A stretch of 35,291 nt of DNA from Flavobacteriales bacterium (GCA_020853105.1 JADYZM010000041.1:1-35291); one strand, 5' to 3'; positions 1-8,275 are shown, counted from the first letter of the stretch. Notes: generated from the sequence alone by a model not told the origin. Numbers and translations are program-made.

Positions 1-585
1 GTTGATTACTCCAAACTTAAAGAAGAACTTTTAAAAGTTGGAAAGAATCAAGCCGATGCATTTGATTTCAATTCTTGGGAACTCGGTTTCTTAGCTGATT
101 ATATTTTAAACACTCATCACAAATATGTGAGAGAGGCAAATGATATAATAATTCAGTATTCTGATAAAGTGGCTAAAGTTCATGGACATCACTATTCTGA
201 AACCATTGAAATAAATAAATTGTTTCATGAAATTGCCAACGAACTAAATATGCACATGCATAAAGAAGAGCAAGTGTTGTTTCCTTTCATAAAAGAAATT
301 GCAAATGCAAAGAAAAACGGCACTACATTATCTCCTCCACCATTTGGAACTATTAAAAATCCTATCCGAATGATGGAAATGGAACATACCGATGCCGGTG
401 AAATTTTATTTAAAATTAAAGACTTATCCAATAATCACACTCCACCAGAAGGTGCATGTAATACATTTAAAGCATTGTATGCAAAATTAGAAGAGTATCA
501 AAACGACCTTTTTCAACATATTCATTTAGAAAATAATATTTTGTTTCCTAAGTCCATAGCATTAGAAGAGGAATTATTAATATAA
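1..585 (+). CDS. RIC/ScdA-type iron-sulfur cluster repair di-iron protein, 5' end outside window
   Basis: The frame is open from base 1, so this is the last 194 codons of a gene that begins upstream; the first ATG in view (127) lies inside the hemerythrin region and is not the true start. RIC (YtfE/ScdA) proteins carry a di-iron site in a four-helix hemerythrin fold and help restore Fe-S clusters damaged by NO or peroxide. Visible hemerythrin signatures are HGHHYSETIE, MHMHKEEQVLFPF, MEHTDAGE and HIHLENNILFP, supplying the usual His and Glu ligands. The N-terminal ScdA_N cysteine domain is missing only because of the window edge. It is very similar to the complete RIC at 32887-33609. Fourteen bases separate it from the Rrf2 gene, so the two are probably co-transcribed. 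Confidence 0.9.
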   Translation, partial: VDYSKLKEELLKVGKNQADAFDFNSWELGFLADYILNTHHKYVREANDIIIQYSDKVAKVHGHHYSETIEINKLFHEIANELNMHMHKEEQVLFPFIKEIANAKKNGTTLSPPPFGTIKNPIRMMEMEHTDAGEILFKIKDLSNNHTPPEGACNTFKALYAKLEEYQNDLFQHIHLENNILFPKSIALEEELLI

Positions 586-599
586 TAAAATTTAAAATA

Positions 600-1052
600 A
601 TGTTATCAAAATCAAGTATCTATGCGATTCGGTCTGTAATTTATATTGGTCATAACTCATTTAACGATAAAAAAATTACCGGTATTAAAGAAATTGCTTC
701 TGAGTTAGAATTGCCTTCTTTTTATTTGAGTAAATTGTTGCAAACGTTATCAAAAAGAAAATTAATTGGGTCGATAAAAGGTCCTAATGGTGGTTTTTAT
801 TTTAATGAAAATTCAAATGAACTAACAATTTTACAGATTATTGATGCAATTGACGGAATATCAGCTTTTATAGATTGTGGCTTGGGTCTAAAAGAATGTT
901 CTGAAAAACATCCCTGCCCAATACACGATGATTTTAAAGTTTATCGAGACGGACTTTTCAGATTATTTAGAGATAAAAAGATAGTTGATTTAGTAACTAA
1001 AATAGAAGAAGGAAGAGCATTTATCAGAAATCTATCTAAATTAGAATGTTAA
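600..1052 (+). CDS. Rrf2-family Fe-S transcriptional regulator (NsrR/IscR-like)
   Basis: The protein has 150 residues, the usual Rrf2 length. A winged helix-turn-helix covers about residues 24-68 (ITGIKEIASELELPSFYLSK, then the GPNGGF wing). Three cysteines, C93, C100 and C106 (spacing x6, x5), occupy the place of the cluster ligands of NsrR and IscR. NsrR-type members hold an Fe-S cluster that NO destroys, releasing repression; a role as NO sensor is inferred from the cysteines and from the RIC gene just upstream. It overlaps the Crp/Fnr gene by 7 bases, pointing to translational coupling. The second Rrf2 gene (31246-31680) has its cysteines at the same residue numbers. Confidence 0.92.
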   Translation: MLSKSSIYAIRSVIYIGHNSFNDKKITGIKEIASELELPSFYLSKLLQTLSKRKLIGSIKGPNGGFYFNENSNELTILQIIDAIDGISAFIDCGLGLKECSEKHPCPIHDDFKVYRDGLFRLFRDKKIVDLVTKIEEGRAFIRNLSKLEC

Positions 1053-1747
1053 GAAACGTAACCTCCTGTTTTGATTGCGTAAACACCAATTGTTTCATAA
1101 AGAAATACTGTTCAGAAAGTCTGTTGAAAGAAATGGACAAAACAAAAATCATCAATCGTTTTTCTAAAAAACAGATGATTTTTCATGAAGGAAACCCTAC
1201 AGATGGTATTTACTTTATACTTAAAGGTACAATAAAAATATTTAAAAAAGGAGCCTTTGAAAAAAATCAAATAGTTAGAATATCTACTGATGGTGATTTT
1301 ATAGGTCATCGCGGATTTTCCACAAATAATTGTTACCCTGTTTCAGCTGAATCAATAACTGAATCCCTTTTGTGTTTTGTAAACAAACAATTCTTTTTAA
1401 AAATATTAGAAGAAACACCAAAACTTACAGCCAATTTAATGTTGTTTTTGGCTGATGAAATTAACCTCAAAGAATCAAATTTGAGAGATATGGCAATTTT
1501 CAATGTCCGCGAAAAAGTTGCTAAAGCCTTATTAATGGTTGCTGAAAAAATGGGAACTAGTGATGATGGTGAAATTAATCAAATAGAAGATTTTAACAGA
1601 CAAGATATTGCTGAATTAGTAGGATTAAATTCTAATCAAGTAACAAAAGTTCTAGCTGAGTTTAAAGCCGATTGCATTATTGAAACAGAAAACAAGAAAA
1701 TTCGAATCCTGAATAAAAAAGAACTTTTGAAAATAGTTTCTATTTAG
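1046..1747 (+). CDS. Crp/Fnr-family transcriptional regulator with N-terminal cysteine cluster
   Basis: A 233-residue Crp/Fnr protein: cyclic-nucleotide-binding-type beta roll at about 35-125 (FSKKQMIFHEGNPTDGIYFILKG), dimer helix at about 127-165 and a C-terminal HTH at about 183-207 (NRQDIAELVGLNSNQVTKVL). Four cysteines cluster at the N terminus (C8, C11, C16, C22), with C96 and C110 further in. E. coli FNR ligates a [4Fe-4S] cluster with three N-terminal cysteines plus one internal one, so an oxygen- or NO-labile cluster is plausible; the ligand set is an inference. The recognition helix has N-Q-V-T-K where FNR has E-T-I-S-R, so DNA preference may differ slightly. It is encoded just upstream of nirS, whose promoter holds three Fnr-like boxes, and is the obvious candidate activator. 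Confidence 0.9.
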   Translation: MLRNVTSCFDCVNTNCFIKKYCSESLLKEMDKTKIINRFSKKQMIFHEGNPTDGIYFILKGTIKIFKKGAFEKNQIVRISTDGDFIGHRGFSTNNCYPVSAESITESLLCFVNKQFFLKILEETPKLTANLMLFLADEINLKESNLRDMAIFNVREKVAKALLMVAEKMGTSDDGEINQIEDFNRQDIAELVGLNSNQVTKVLAEFKADCIIETENKKIRILNKKELLKIVSI

Positions 1748-1823
1748 AAGCAACCCAAAACCAGTCAATCTATTAGTACAGATAACACTCTTCCTTAATT
1801 TATTTGTATTTCGACTAAATGAA

Positions 1824-1851
1824 AATAAATATGATATGTATCATATTTATT
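1824..1851. promoter_or_regulatory. Perfect inverted repeat containing Fnr-like box 1 upstream of nirS
   Basis: Arms AATAAATATGATA and TATCATATTTATT are perfect 13-bp inverted copies around a TG centre. The core ATGAT-ATGT-ATCAT (1831-1844) matches 8 of 10 positions of the Fnr/Dnr consensus TTGAT-N4-ATCAA. No T-tract follows, so it looks like an operator and not a terminator. Its centre is 1837.5. Confidence 0.6.
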
Positions 1852-1874
1852 AATTCCAAAAAACAGAAAGTAGT

Positions 1875-1888
1875 TTGATTAATATCAC
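1875..1888. promoter_or_regulatory. Fnr-like box 2 upstream of nirS
   Basis: TTGAT-TAAT-ATCAC matches 9 of 10 consensus positions for an Fnr/Dnr site. Its centre, 1881.5, lies 44 bp from each neighbouring box. Confidence 0.6.
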
Positions 1889-1918
1889 ATCTAACGCTTC
1901 CAAAAAGCACCTCAGCCA

Positions 1919-1932
1919 TTGAGTAACATCAT
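1919..1932. promoter_or_regulatory. Fnr-like box 3, at the class II activator position of the nirS promoter
   Basis: TTGAG-TAAC-ATCAT matches 8 of 10 positions of TTGAT-N4-ATCAA. Its centre (1925.5) lies 29.5 bp before the first base of the -7 element, which places it at about -41.5 if transcription starts near 1967. That is the classic class II position for Crp/Fnr activators. Confidence 0.55.
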
Positions 1933-1954
1933 TAATTAAAACACACGTGCTCAA

Positions 1955-1962
1955 TACCTTTG
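1955..1962 (+). promoter_or_regulatory. Bacteroidota -7 promoter element for nirS
   Basis: TACCTTTG is an exact TAnnTTTG match, 71 bases before the nirS ATG. No TTG/TTTG -33 element is found at the expected distance, as expected for a promoter that needs an activator. Confidence 0.6.
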
Positions 1963-2032
1963 TTGTGTGTATTAATAATGCATACTTAACAAAAGAATTA
2001 ATCAATAATCTTAACATAAAAAACTTAAAGCA

Positions 2033-3682
2033 ATGAAAACAAAGCACTTAGTGTACTTATCAATTGTGGGTTCAATGATGATGTACAGTTGTGGAGGAGA
2101 CGAAAAACCTAAGGAAGAGGTAACTGAAACAAAAACAGAAGGCATTAAACTTAGTGATGCCGAAATGAAAAAAGCGTCAGAGATGTATTTTGACAAATGT
2201 GCCGGTTGCCACGGTTCATCAAGAAATGGAGCGACTGGTCCTCACTTATTACCTATTGCTCCAGAAGGCAATACAGCTCCGGGCACAACTTTATTGGGCG
2301 ATGCTGGACTAAGAGCATTTATTGAAAACGGAACTCCTGGAGGTATGCCGGAATGGAAAGGCATTATGACTGACGATGAAATTAGTTTGATGGTTAAATT
2401 TCTTCAAGTAGATCCACCGGCAATTCCACCTTTTGGAATGACCGAGATAAAAGGAACATGGAAAGTTATTGTACCAGTAGCTGACCGTCCTACAAAACCT
2501 GTTCACAAACGCAATATTGACAATTACTTTGGTGTAATTATGAGAGATGCCGGAAAAGTTGCAATTATTGATGGAGACACAAAAGAGCAGTTGGCTGTTT
2601 TACCGACTGGTTTTGCCGTTCACATTCTAAGAACATCTGCTTCTGGTAGATATATCTATTCTGTAGGTAGAGATGGTAGAGTAACCATGATTGATACTTA
2701 TACAGAAAAGCCACAAATTGTTGCAGAAGTAAGGGGTGCTTTTGATGCACGTTCGGTGGACGTGTCAAAATTTAAAGGTTATGAAGATAAATATTTAGTA
2801 TTTGGTGGTTACAGTCCGGCTCAAATTGTAATTTTTGATGCTCAAACTCTCGAACCACTCAGTGTTACTCCAACTGCAGGAAAAGCTTGCGATGGTGAAA
2901 AAGAACATATTGATGAGGCTCGTGTAGCAGCAATTGTTGCTTCACACACTGACCCTGTTTGGATTTGTAATATAAAAGAAAGAGGTATAGTTTCTATAGT
3001 TGACTATACTGATCCTGTGAATCCAAAAATTACTGAAATTGAAACTGCCAGATTCTTACACGATGGTGGCTGGGATTCATCTAAAAAATACTTCTTGGTT
3101 GCTGCTAATGCAAGTAATAAAATAGTGGTAATTGATGTGCCCAATAAAAAATTGGTAAAAATGATAGAAACCGGTATTAAACCTCACCCAGGAAGAGGTG
3201 CAAACATCAAAAATAAATTAGGCAACCTGTGGATTACTTCACACCTTGGAGAGAACAAAATATCTTTTATCAAAACAAATCCTGGAGAAGGTCAATGGAC
3301 TGTGGTAAAAGAAATTAAAGCTCCCGGAAACGGCGGTGGTGCTTTGTTTGTTAAAACTCACCCAAAATCTAAACACTTATGGGTTGACAGAACTCTTAAT
3401 CCAGATGCAGCACTTCACTCTGTTGTTGATGTATTTGATACTGAAAGTTTAGAGCACAAAAAAACCATCACAATGCCGGAAGGTGTTGACGGTAGAATGG
3501 TTCACATGGAATATAACAAAGCCGGAGATGAATTATGGATTTCTGTGTTCATGGGTAAAACTAGTGGTATTTTAGTTTACAACGACAAAACTCTTGAGTT
3601 GAAACAAATAATCAAAGGAGATTGGGTTCAAAATCCAACCGGTAAATTTAATGTGTATAACACTACTCATGATATTTATTAA
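2033..3682 (+). CDS. nirS: Cytochrome cd1 nitrite reductase (NirS), lipoprotein form
   Basis: Reduces nitrite to NO in denitrification. Residues about 40-126 form a cytochrome c domain with C56-A-G-C59-H60. From about 135 to 549 runs the eight-bladed haem d1 propeller, which by recall follows the Pseudomonas aeruginosa protein closely: YFGVIMRDAGKVAIIDGD, SVDVSKFKGYEDKY, FLHDGGWDSS, PHPGRGAN, LFVKTHPKS and the C-terminal PTGKFNVYNTTHD. H197 matches the d1 axial ligand (Pa H182); H343 and H385 match the catalytic pair (Pa H327, H369), so the enzyme looks active. The N terminus ends in MYSC-GGD with C20, a lipobox, so the protein is probably membrane-anchored, unlike the soluble model enzymes. 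No haem d1 biosynthesis gene (nirE, J, F, DLGH, N) lies in the window. Confidence 0.97.
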   Translation: MKTKHLVYLSIVGSMMMYSCGGDEKPKEEVTETKTEGIKLSDAEMKKASEMYFDKCAGCHGSSRNGATGPHLLPIAPEGNTAPGTTLLGDAGLRAFIENGTPGGMPEWKGIMTDDEISLMVKFLQVDPPAIPPFGMTEIKGTWKVIVPVADRPTKPVHKRNIDNYFGVIMRDAGKVAIIDGDTKEQLAVLPTGFAVHILRTSASGRYIYSVGRDGRVTMIDTYTEKPQIVAEVRGAFDARSVDVSKFKGYEDKYLVFGGYSPAQIVIFDAQTLEPLSVTPTAGKACDGEKEHIDEARVAAIVASHTDPVWICNIKERGIVSIVDYTDPVNPKITEIETARFLHDGGWDSSKKYFLVAANASNKIVVIDVPNKKLVKMIETGIKPHPGRGANIKNKLGNLWITSHLGENKISFIKTNPGEGQWTVVKEIKAPGNGGGALFVKTHPKSKHLWVDRTLNPDAALHSVVDVFDTESLEHKKTITMPEGVDGRMVHMEYNKAGDELWISVFMGKTSGILVYNDKTLELKQIIKGDWVQNPTGKFNVYNTTHDIY

Positions 3683-3710
3683 TATAGTTTTGGTTAATTA
3701 ATTTTAGATG

Positions 3711-3740
3711 AAGAGGGGGAAATTTTCTCCCTCTTTTTTT
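3711..3740 (+). terminator. Rho-independent terminator after nirS
   Basis: AAGAGGG (3711-3717) pairs with CCCTCTT (3729-3735), followed by a run of T. It sits 29 bases after the nirS stop and separates nirS from the next operon. Confidence 0.85.
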
Positions 3741-3760
3741 GCCAAAAAACAATTTTAAAC

Positions 3761-3804
3761 AAGATAAAAGTCACTTTATGTAGAATTAAACATAATGACC
3801 TTTG
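3761..3804 (+). promoter_or_regulatory. Candidate promoter of the HmuY/TonB operon with a degenerate Fnr-like box
   Basis: GACCTTTG (3797-3804) matches TAnnTTTG except at its first base. AAGAT-AAAA-GTCAC (3761-3774) matches only 6 of 10 Fnr consensus positions, but keeps the GAT/TCA cores. Its centre (3767.5) lies 29.5 bp before the -7 element, the same distance as box 3 at nirS. Co-regulation with nirS is therefore possible but weakly supported. Confidence 0.35.
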
Positions 3805-3821
3805 CATTAAATACATAAGTT

Positions 3822-5078
3822 ATGAGAAAACTAATAGTATTAACCATTGTATTGTTTCTACTAAAAACTTTACAATCGCAACAAAATATTGATTCTGTAT
3901 CCATGAATTCTAACTACACCTATCAAGTTTTTTATAGTTTGGAAAATGGCGTTGTAAGTTCTGTCAACAATGAAAACTGGACAATTGCACTATCCGTAAG
4001 CAATACAGGAGCTGAAGGAAGTTCTATTATTTTGAATGAAGCCACTTCACAACTTTGGGCTTATCCCGGTTCAAATACTCAATGGACAACATTTGACACT
4101 TCTAACCATTTATCATGGGAACAATTATTAAACACCGACACCACATGGACAAACGGTGCTTTTAACAAATATAGAGGAGCTGCAGGTGCTTTTGATATGG
4201 GTTGGGGAATATTAAACCCCAATAATAATTTTTGGATTTTTGGTGATTCACTTTATCTAATTAAATTATCAGATAATTCTTATAAAAAACTGTGGGTTGT
4301 CAGTCTCAAAACAGGCTTATGGGAGTTTAAATATGCAGATATTGATGGAGCAAACGAGCATGTCGTAACTTTTAACAAATCTTCCTATCCAAACAGAAAT
4401 TTTATTTATTATGATATGCTTTCTCACCAGCTAATTGATAGAGAACCAGCTAATAATTCTTGGGATTTAACATTTCTAAAACATAGCGATTTTGTTAATC
4501 CTCCTGGAGTACATGTTGCTGTAACTAGTATTTTTAGCAACAAAAAAGTGTGGTCGGCAAAATCTTATGAAATTGATTACAATGCTGCTTCAACATCAAC
4601 AATACCACAAACTTCATTTATAAAAAAAATTGATAACATTGGAAGAGAATGGAAAAAATTCACTTCAGGGAGCGGTTGGCAAGTTTATGACAGTATTGCT
4701 TACTTTTTGTATAATTCTGATAGTACGGGTTTATATCGATTGGTTTTCACAGGTTTTGGAGGAACATCAAACGGTACAACTTATTTTACAAAAGAATTGA
4801 TACAAGCAATTGGGATAGAGGAACAACAAAATGAAAAAGATTTATTAATATTCCCGAATCCTGCAAAAAATGAACTTACTGTATATATAAGAAATATTAC
4901 CAATTCAAAATCAAGCATTCAAATAGCAGATATCACAGGTAAAATTGTTTTAGAAGTAGCAGATAGTGGACTTAACAATCAACTGCAATTGGATATCAGT
5001 AGTTTAAAAAGTGGTATTTACATAGTATCGATTCAAACAGACAATATGGTTGTATCAAGTAAATTTAGTAAACAATAA
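3822..5078 (+). CDS. HmuY-like secreted protein with type IX secretion sorting domain
   Basis: A 418-residue exported protein: signal peptide at about 1-20 (hydrophobic LIVLTIVLFLL, then QSQQN), a HmuY-like beta-rich region at about 30-335 with repeated aromatic 'W-D/T' strands, and a C-terminal type A T9SS sorting domain at about 340-418 (IFPNPAKN, then DITGK and LKSGIYIVSI). HmuY proteins of Bacteroidota are haemophores that pass haem to a TonB receptor. The receptor gene begins 3 bases after this stop, which supports that role. The haem ligands cannot be assigned from sequence alone. Unlike the second HmuY-like gene of the operon (7304-8275) it has no lipobox and should be released or surface-attached through T9SS. 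Confidence 0.75.
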   Translation: MRKLIVLTIVLFLLKTLQSQQNIDSVSMNSNYTYQVFYSLENGVVSSVNNENWTIALSVSNTGAEGSSIILNEATSQLWAYPGSNTQWTTFDTSNHLSWEQLLNTDTTWTNGAFNKYRGAAGAFDMGWGILNPNNNFWIFGDSLYLIKLSDNSYKKLWVVSLKTGLWEFKYADIDGANEHVVTFNKSSYPNRNFIYYDMLSHQLIDREPANNSWDLTFLKHSDFVNPPGVHVAVTSIFSNKKVWSAKSYEIDYNAASTSTIPQTSFIKKIDNIGREWKKFTSGSGWQVYDSIAYFLYNSDSTGLYRLVFTGFGGTSNGTTYFTKELIQAIGIEEQQNEKDLLIFPNPAKNELTVYIRNITNSKSSIQIADITGKIVLEVADSGLNNQLQLDISSLKSGIYIVSIQTDNMVVSSKFSKQ

Positions 5079-5080
5079 TT

Positions 5081-7303
5081 GTGATTAATTGGAGTAAAAT
5101 AATTGGAGTAATTGTTTGTATAGTTTTACAAACTGGGGTAGTATTTTCCCAATCAAAAATTCAATTGATTGACGAGAAAAGTTCAGAACCGATTTACTTA
5201 GCCCACATTAAGTTTACTAATATTAAATCAAGCAAATTTCAATGGACAGTTAGTGATGAGAATGGTTTTGCTTTAAACCCATATAATGATTCTACAATTG
5301 TTGAGATATCTTATACAGGATATGAGAAAAAAATAATTGAGGTTGTACCAAGCTCACAAACTCAAAATATTTCATTAAAAAAAGTAGAATTTGGCTTATC
5401 TGAACTTGTTATTACAGCCAATTTTATTCCAATTGAACTCAAAGAATCTGTCTATGACATACAAGTAATCGACGAACAAAAAATATCCTCAAAAGGGGCA
5501 CAAAATTTAAGAGAAGTGCTAAATACAGAGTTGAATTTTAGGACAAATAACGGTCATGCAAATGAAACCTCAATAAATATGAATGGTTTATCCGGAAATC
5601 ATATAAAAATTATGGTTGATGGTGTTCCCGTTGAAGGACGTTTGAATGAAAGTATTGATTTATCTCAACTTAATCTATCAGGAATAGAGAAAGTTGAAGT
5701 GATTGACGGACCTACTTCTGTTGCTTATGGTACAAATGCTTTGGGGGGTACAATAAACCTTATTTCAAAAAAAAATCAAGATAAAAAAGTAGCTGTCCAT
5801 TTAAAAAGCTTTTACGAAACCGTTGGACAATATAATGCAAGTGCAGAAATTGGATATAAGTTCAGAGAAAATCTATTTAAACTAAATTTATCGAGAAATT
5901 TTTTTGACGGTTTTGCCAATCCCGATACCAGTCGTTTTAAATCATGGAAACCAAGAGAACAATATTTTGGCTCATTTCAATACAGTAAAAAGATTAAACA
6001 TCTTCGTTTAACCTATATATTAGAAGGATTTAATGAAACTATGACTAGTCGAGGAGAACGTCGCCCACCCTACTACGTTACAGCTTTTGATACATACTAT
6101 TTAACGAATCGAATCTCAAATAAAGTTCTACTTGCGGGAAGAATTTCACCAAACAACTATTTAGATCTAGCTCTTTCTCATTCGTACTATAATCGGATAA
6201 GAAATATTTACTTTAAAGATTTAACAACTCTAAATCAAATCAAAACAGACTCAGAAAATGACCAAGATTCCACTAAGTTCAACACCTATTTGTTCAGAGG
6301 AGTTTTTACCCACAAAAATGACAGTAATCCAATTCATTATATGTATGGAATAGAGCTTAAAAGAGATGAAATTCTTGCTCAACGAATTCAAAATAATAAT
6401 CAATGGGTTGGCGATTATGCCATCTTTGCAGGAATTGATTATAAACCAATAAAACAATTAACAATTAAGCCTGCAGCCAGATATGCATACAATACAATCT
6501 ATTCAGCACCTTTGGTTCCTTCGTTGAACATCCTGTATGATTTTAATGAAAATTGGCAAATCCGAACTTCCGTAGCAAAAGGATATAGAGCCCCCGATTT
6601 AAAAGAATTATTTATGGAATTTCATTATAGCTCTACAATAAACTTATACGGAAACACCAAGTTAACTGCCGAAAATTCAGATCATTTTCAATTCTCGGTT
6701 AATTATTCAAAAGCCATTCGCGAACATAAAATTCAAATTACTCCAAAACTATATTATTCAAAAATTAATAACCTAATTGGATTAACTCAAATATCAGATG
6801 TGGATTGGAAATATCAAAACATTGACTATTTAATTACTCGAGGCACATCAATTAACCTGAATTATAGAATTAATATAGTTGCGATTAACGTTGGATATAA
6901 TTATTTTGGAAACTACAACTCTTTGTTTGATGAACCAAACTTTCAAAACAAGTTTCATTATACATCTGATGCCAATTCCGGTATAGACATATTTTTGGAC
7001 AGTTTAAAAATGAGCTTTCATCTCAATTATAAATACACTGGTTTGATACGAAACAGCTACATAACTGATCAAAAATTTGTGAAAGAAAGCTACATTGGAG
7101 ACTATCATACATTTGACTTAAACGTTTCCAAACTTTTATTTATAGAAAAAGTTACTTTCTCATTCGGTATAAAAAATATTTTTGACACTAAAGAAGTTCC
7201 TATGATAGGTGATGTTTATGGAGTTTCAAACCAAAGCAACGCTTCATCTCTAAATGTTTTATGGGGTAGAAGTTACTTTTTTTCACTTAATTTCAAGATA
7301 TAA
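5081..7303 (+). CDS. TonB-dependent outer-membrane receptor, HmuR-like (probable haem uptake)
   Basis: 740 residues beginning with GTG; the signal peptide (IIGVIVCIVLQTGVVFSQ) fixes this start. A carboxypeptidase-like beta-sandwich covers about 24-100, followed by the plug domain at about 105-230 (VMVDGVPVEGR-like strand, VEVIDGPTSVAYGTNALGG) and a 22-strand-type barrel ending in an aromatic-rich C terminus (SYFFSLNFKI). The GYRAPDLKELF motif at 501-511, followed by a GNTKLTAENS segment, corresponds to the FRAP/NPDL haem-receptor signature of HmuR. TonB receptors import scarce ligands across the outer membrane using the proton gradient. It lies between two HmuY-like genes, which makes haem the best substrate guess; another metal-porphyrin is possible. 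Confidence 0.88.
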   Translation: MINWSKIIGVIVCIVLQTGVVFSQSKIQLIDEKSSEPIYLAHIKFTNIKSSKFQWTVSDENGFALNPYNDSTIVEISYTGYEKKIIEVVPSSQTQNISLKKVEFGLSELVITANFIPIELKESVYDIQVIDEQKISSKGAQNLREVLNTELNFRTNNGHANETSINMNGLSGNHIKIMVDGVPVEGRLNESIDLSQLNLSGIEKVEVIDGPTSVAYGTNALGGTINLISKKNQDKKVAVHLKSFYETVGQYNASAEIGYKFRENLFKLNLSRNFFDGFANPDTSRFKSWKPREQYFGSFQYSKKIKHLRLTYILEGFNETMTSRGERRPPYYVTAFDTYYLTNRISNKVLLAGRISPNNYLDLALSHSYYNRIRNIYFKDLTTLNQIKTDSENDQDSTKFNTYLFRGVFTHKNDSNPIHYMYGIELKRDEILAQRIQNNNQWVGDYAIFAGIDYKPIKQLTIKPAARYAYNTIYSAPLVPSLNILYDFNENWQIRTSVAKGYRAPDLKELFMEFHYSSTINLYGNTKLTAENSDHFQFSVNYSKAIREHKIQITPKLYYSKINNLIGLTQISDVDWKYQNIDYLITRGTSINLNYRINIVAINVGYNYFGNYNSLFDEPNFQNKFHYTSDANSGIDIFLDSLKMSFHLNYKYTGLIRNSYITDQKFVKESYIGDYHTFDLNVSKLLFIEKVTFSFGIKNIFDTKEVPMIGDVYGVSNQSNASSLNVLWGRSYFFSLNFKI

Positions 7304-8275
7304 ATGAAAACTGCTTTTCCATATCTATTGTTTATCTTACCATTTTTAACATCGTGTTTAAAAGAAGAAACACCTTTACCCAAACCTAAACCCGGCAATG
7401 TAGAAACTGTTGTAATAGAAATTGGATTTCCTTACCTAAACCAGGTTTATTACGATTGCGAAACAAACAATATTGTTAGTAAAAACACAAAGTACGATTG
7501 GGATTTATCTTTTGAAAGCTCAACTTCAGGGTATCATGTTTTGCTTAATACAGCAGTAGGTATGTATGCGGCTAATATGGGAAGTACAGATTTCAATTCA
7601 ATAAGTTCAATATCCGGTGCAAGTTGGCAATGGGATAATCCAAATGGAGATTTAAACAGTACTGCTATTGGAAATTGGATAGGCAAAAATGAAGTTTTTA
7701 TAATCGACCGACAATATGACGATAATGGAAATCACATGGGATACATGAAATTTCAATTGATAACTGTAACCGATATATCTTATACTTTCAAATTCGCAAA
7801 CCTAGATGGAACAAATGAAACAACCTATACAATTTCTAAAAACTACTCAAAAAACTTTGTCCATTTTAGTTTTGAAGACAACGGAAAAACCATTGAACTT
7901 GAACCTGAAAAAAACTCTTGGGATTTGCTGTTTACCAACCACCAACACAAGTTTGATAATTTAACCATGCCTTTTGTATTAACACAGACACTAACAAACA
8001 AACACAACGGTGTTCTTGTGGCAGAAGATAATAACAATAACTTTTCAAAAATTAAACTGGAAGATACCCTTCGATATTCATTTACGAACAATTGGGATGA
8101 AATTGGTCATGATTGGAAAATTCGAAACAACACAAACAACTCCTTTACAATTGATGGAAATAAAAGTTATATTGTTAAAACTACAAAAGGCTATTTCTAT
8201 AAAATGAGATTTATTGATTTTTATAACCACCTTGGTCAAAAAGGGTATCCAACCTTTGAAATTCAACGTTTGTAA
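7304..8275 (+). CDS. HmuY-like lipoprotein
   Basis: 323 residues. The leader FPYLLFILPFLTSC has a lipobox with C18, so the mature protein is lipid-anchored. The body resembles HmuY: repeated strands with W-D-L-S/L-F motifs (YDWDLSFES at about 66, NSWDLLFTNH at about 205), as in the first gene of the operon (NSWDLTF). HmuY family members bind haem and deliver it to the partner TonB receptor. The ATG directly follows the receptor stop, indicating translational coupling. Ligand residues are not assigned. The family assignment rests on pattern and context, not on a database search. Confidence 0.72.
   Translation: MKTAFPYLLFILPFLTSCLKEETPLPKPKPGNVETVVIEIGFPYLNQVYYDCETNNIVSKNTKYDWDLSFESSTSGYHVLLNTAVGMYAANMGSTDFNSISSISGASWQWDNPNGDLNSTAIGNWIGKNEVFIIDRQYDDNGNHMGYMKFQLITVTDISYTFKFANLDGTNETTYTISKNYSKNFVHFSFEDNGKTIELEPEKNSWDLLFTNHQHKFDNLTMPFVLTQTLTNKHNGVLVAEDNNNNFSKIKLEDTLRYSFTNNWDEIGHDWKIRNNTNNSFTIDGNKSYIVKTTKGYFYKMRFIDFYNHLGQKGYPTFEIQRL

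Noticed and set aside
127..585. A complete small hemerythrin protein starting at ATG 127
   Set aside because: The frame is open and homologous to RIC from base 1, so the ATG is internal to a gene cut by the window edge.
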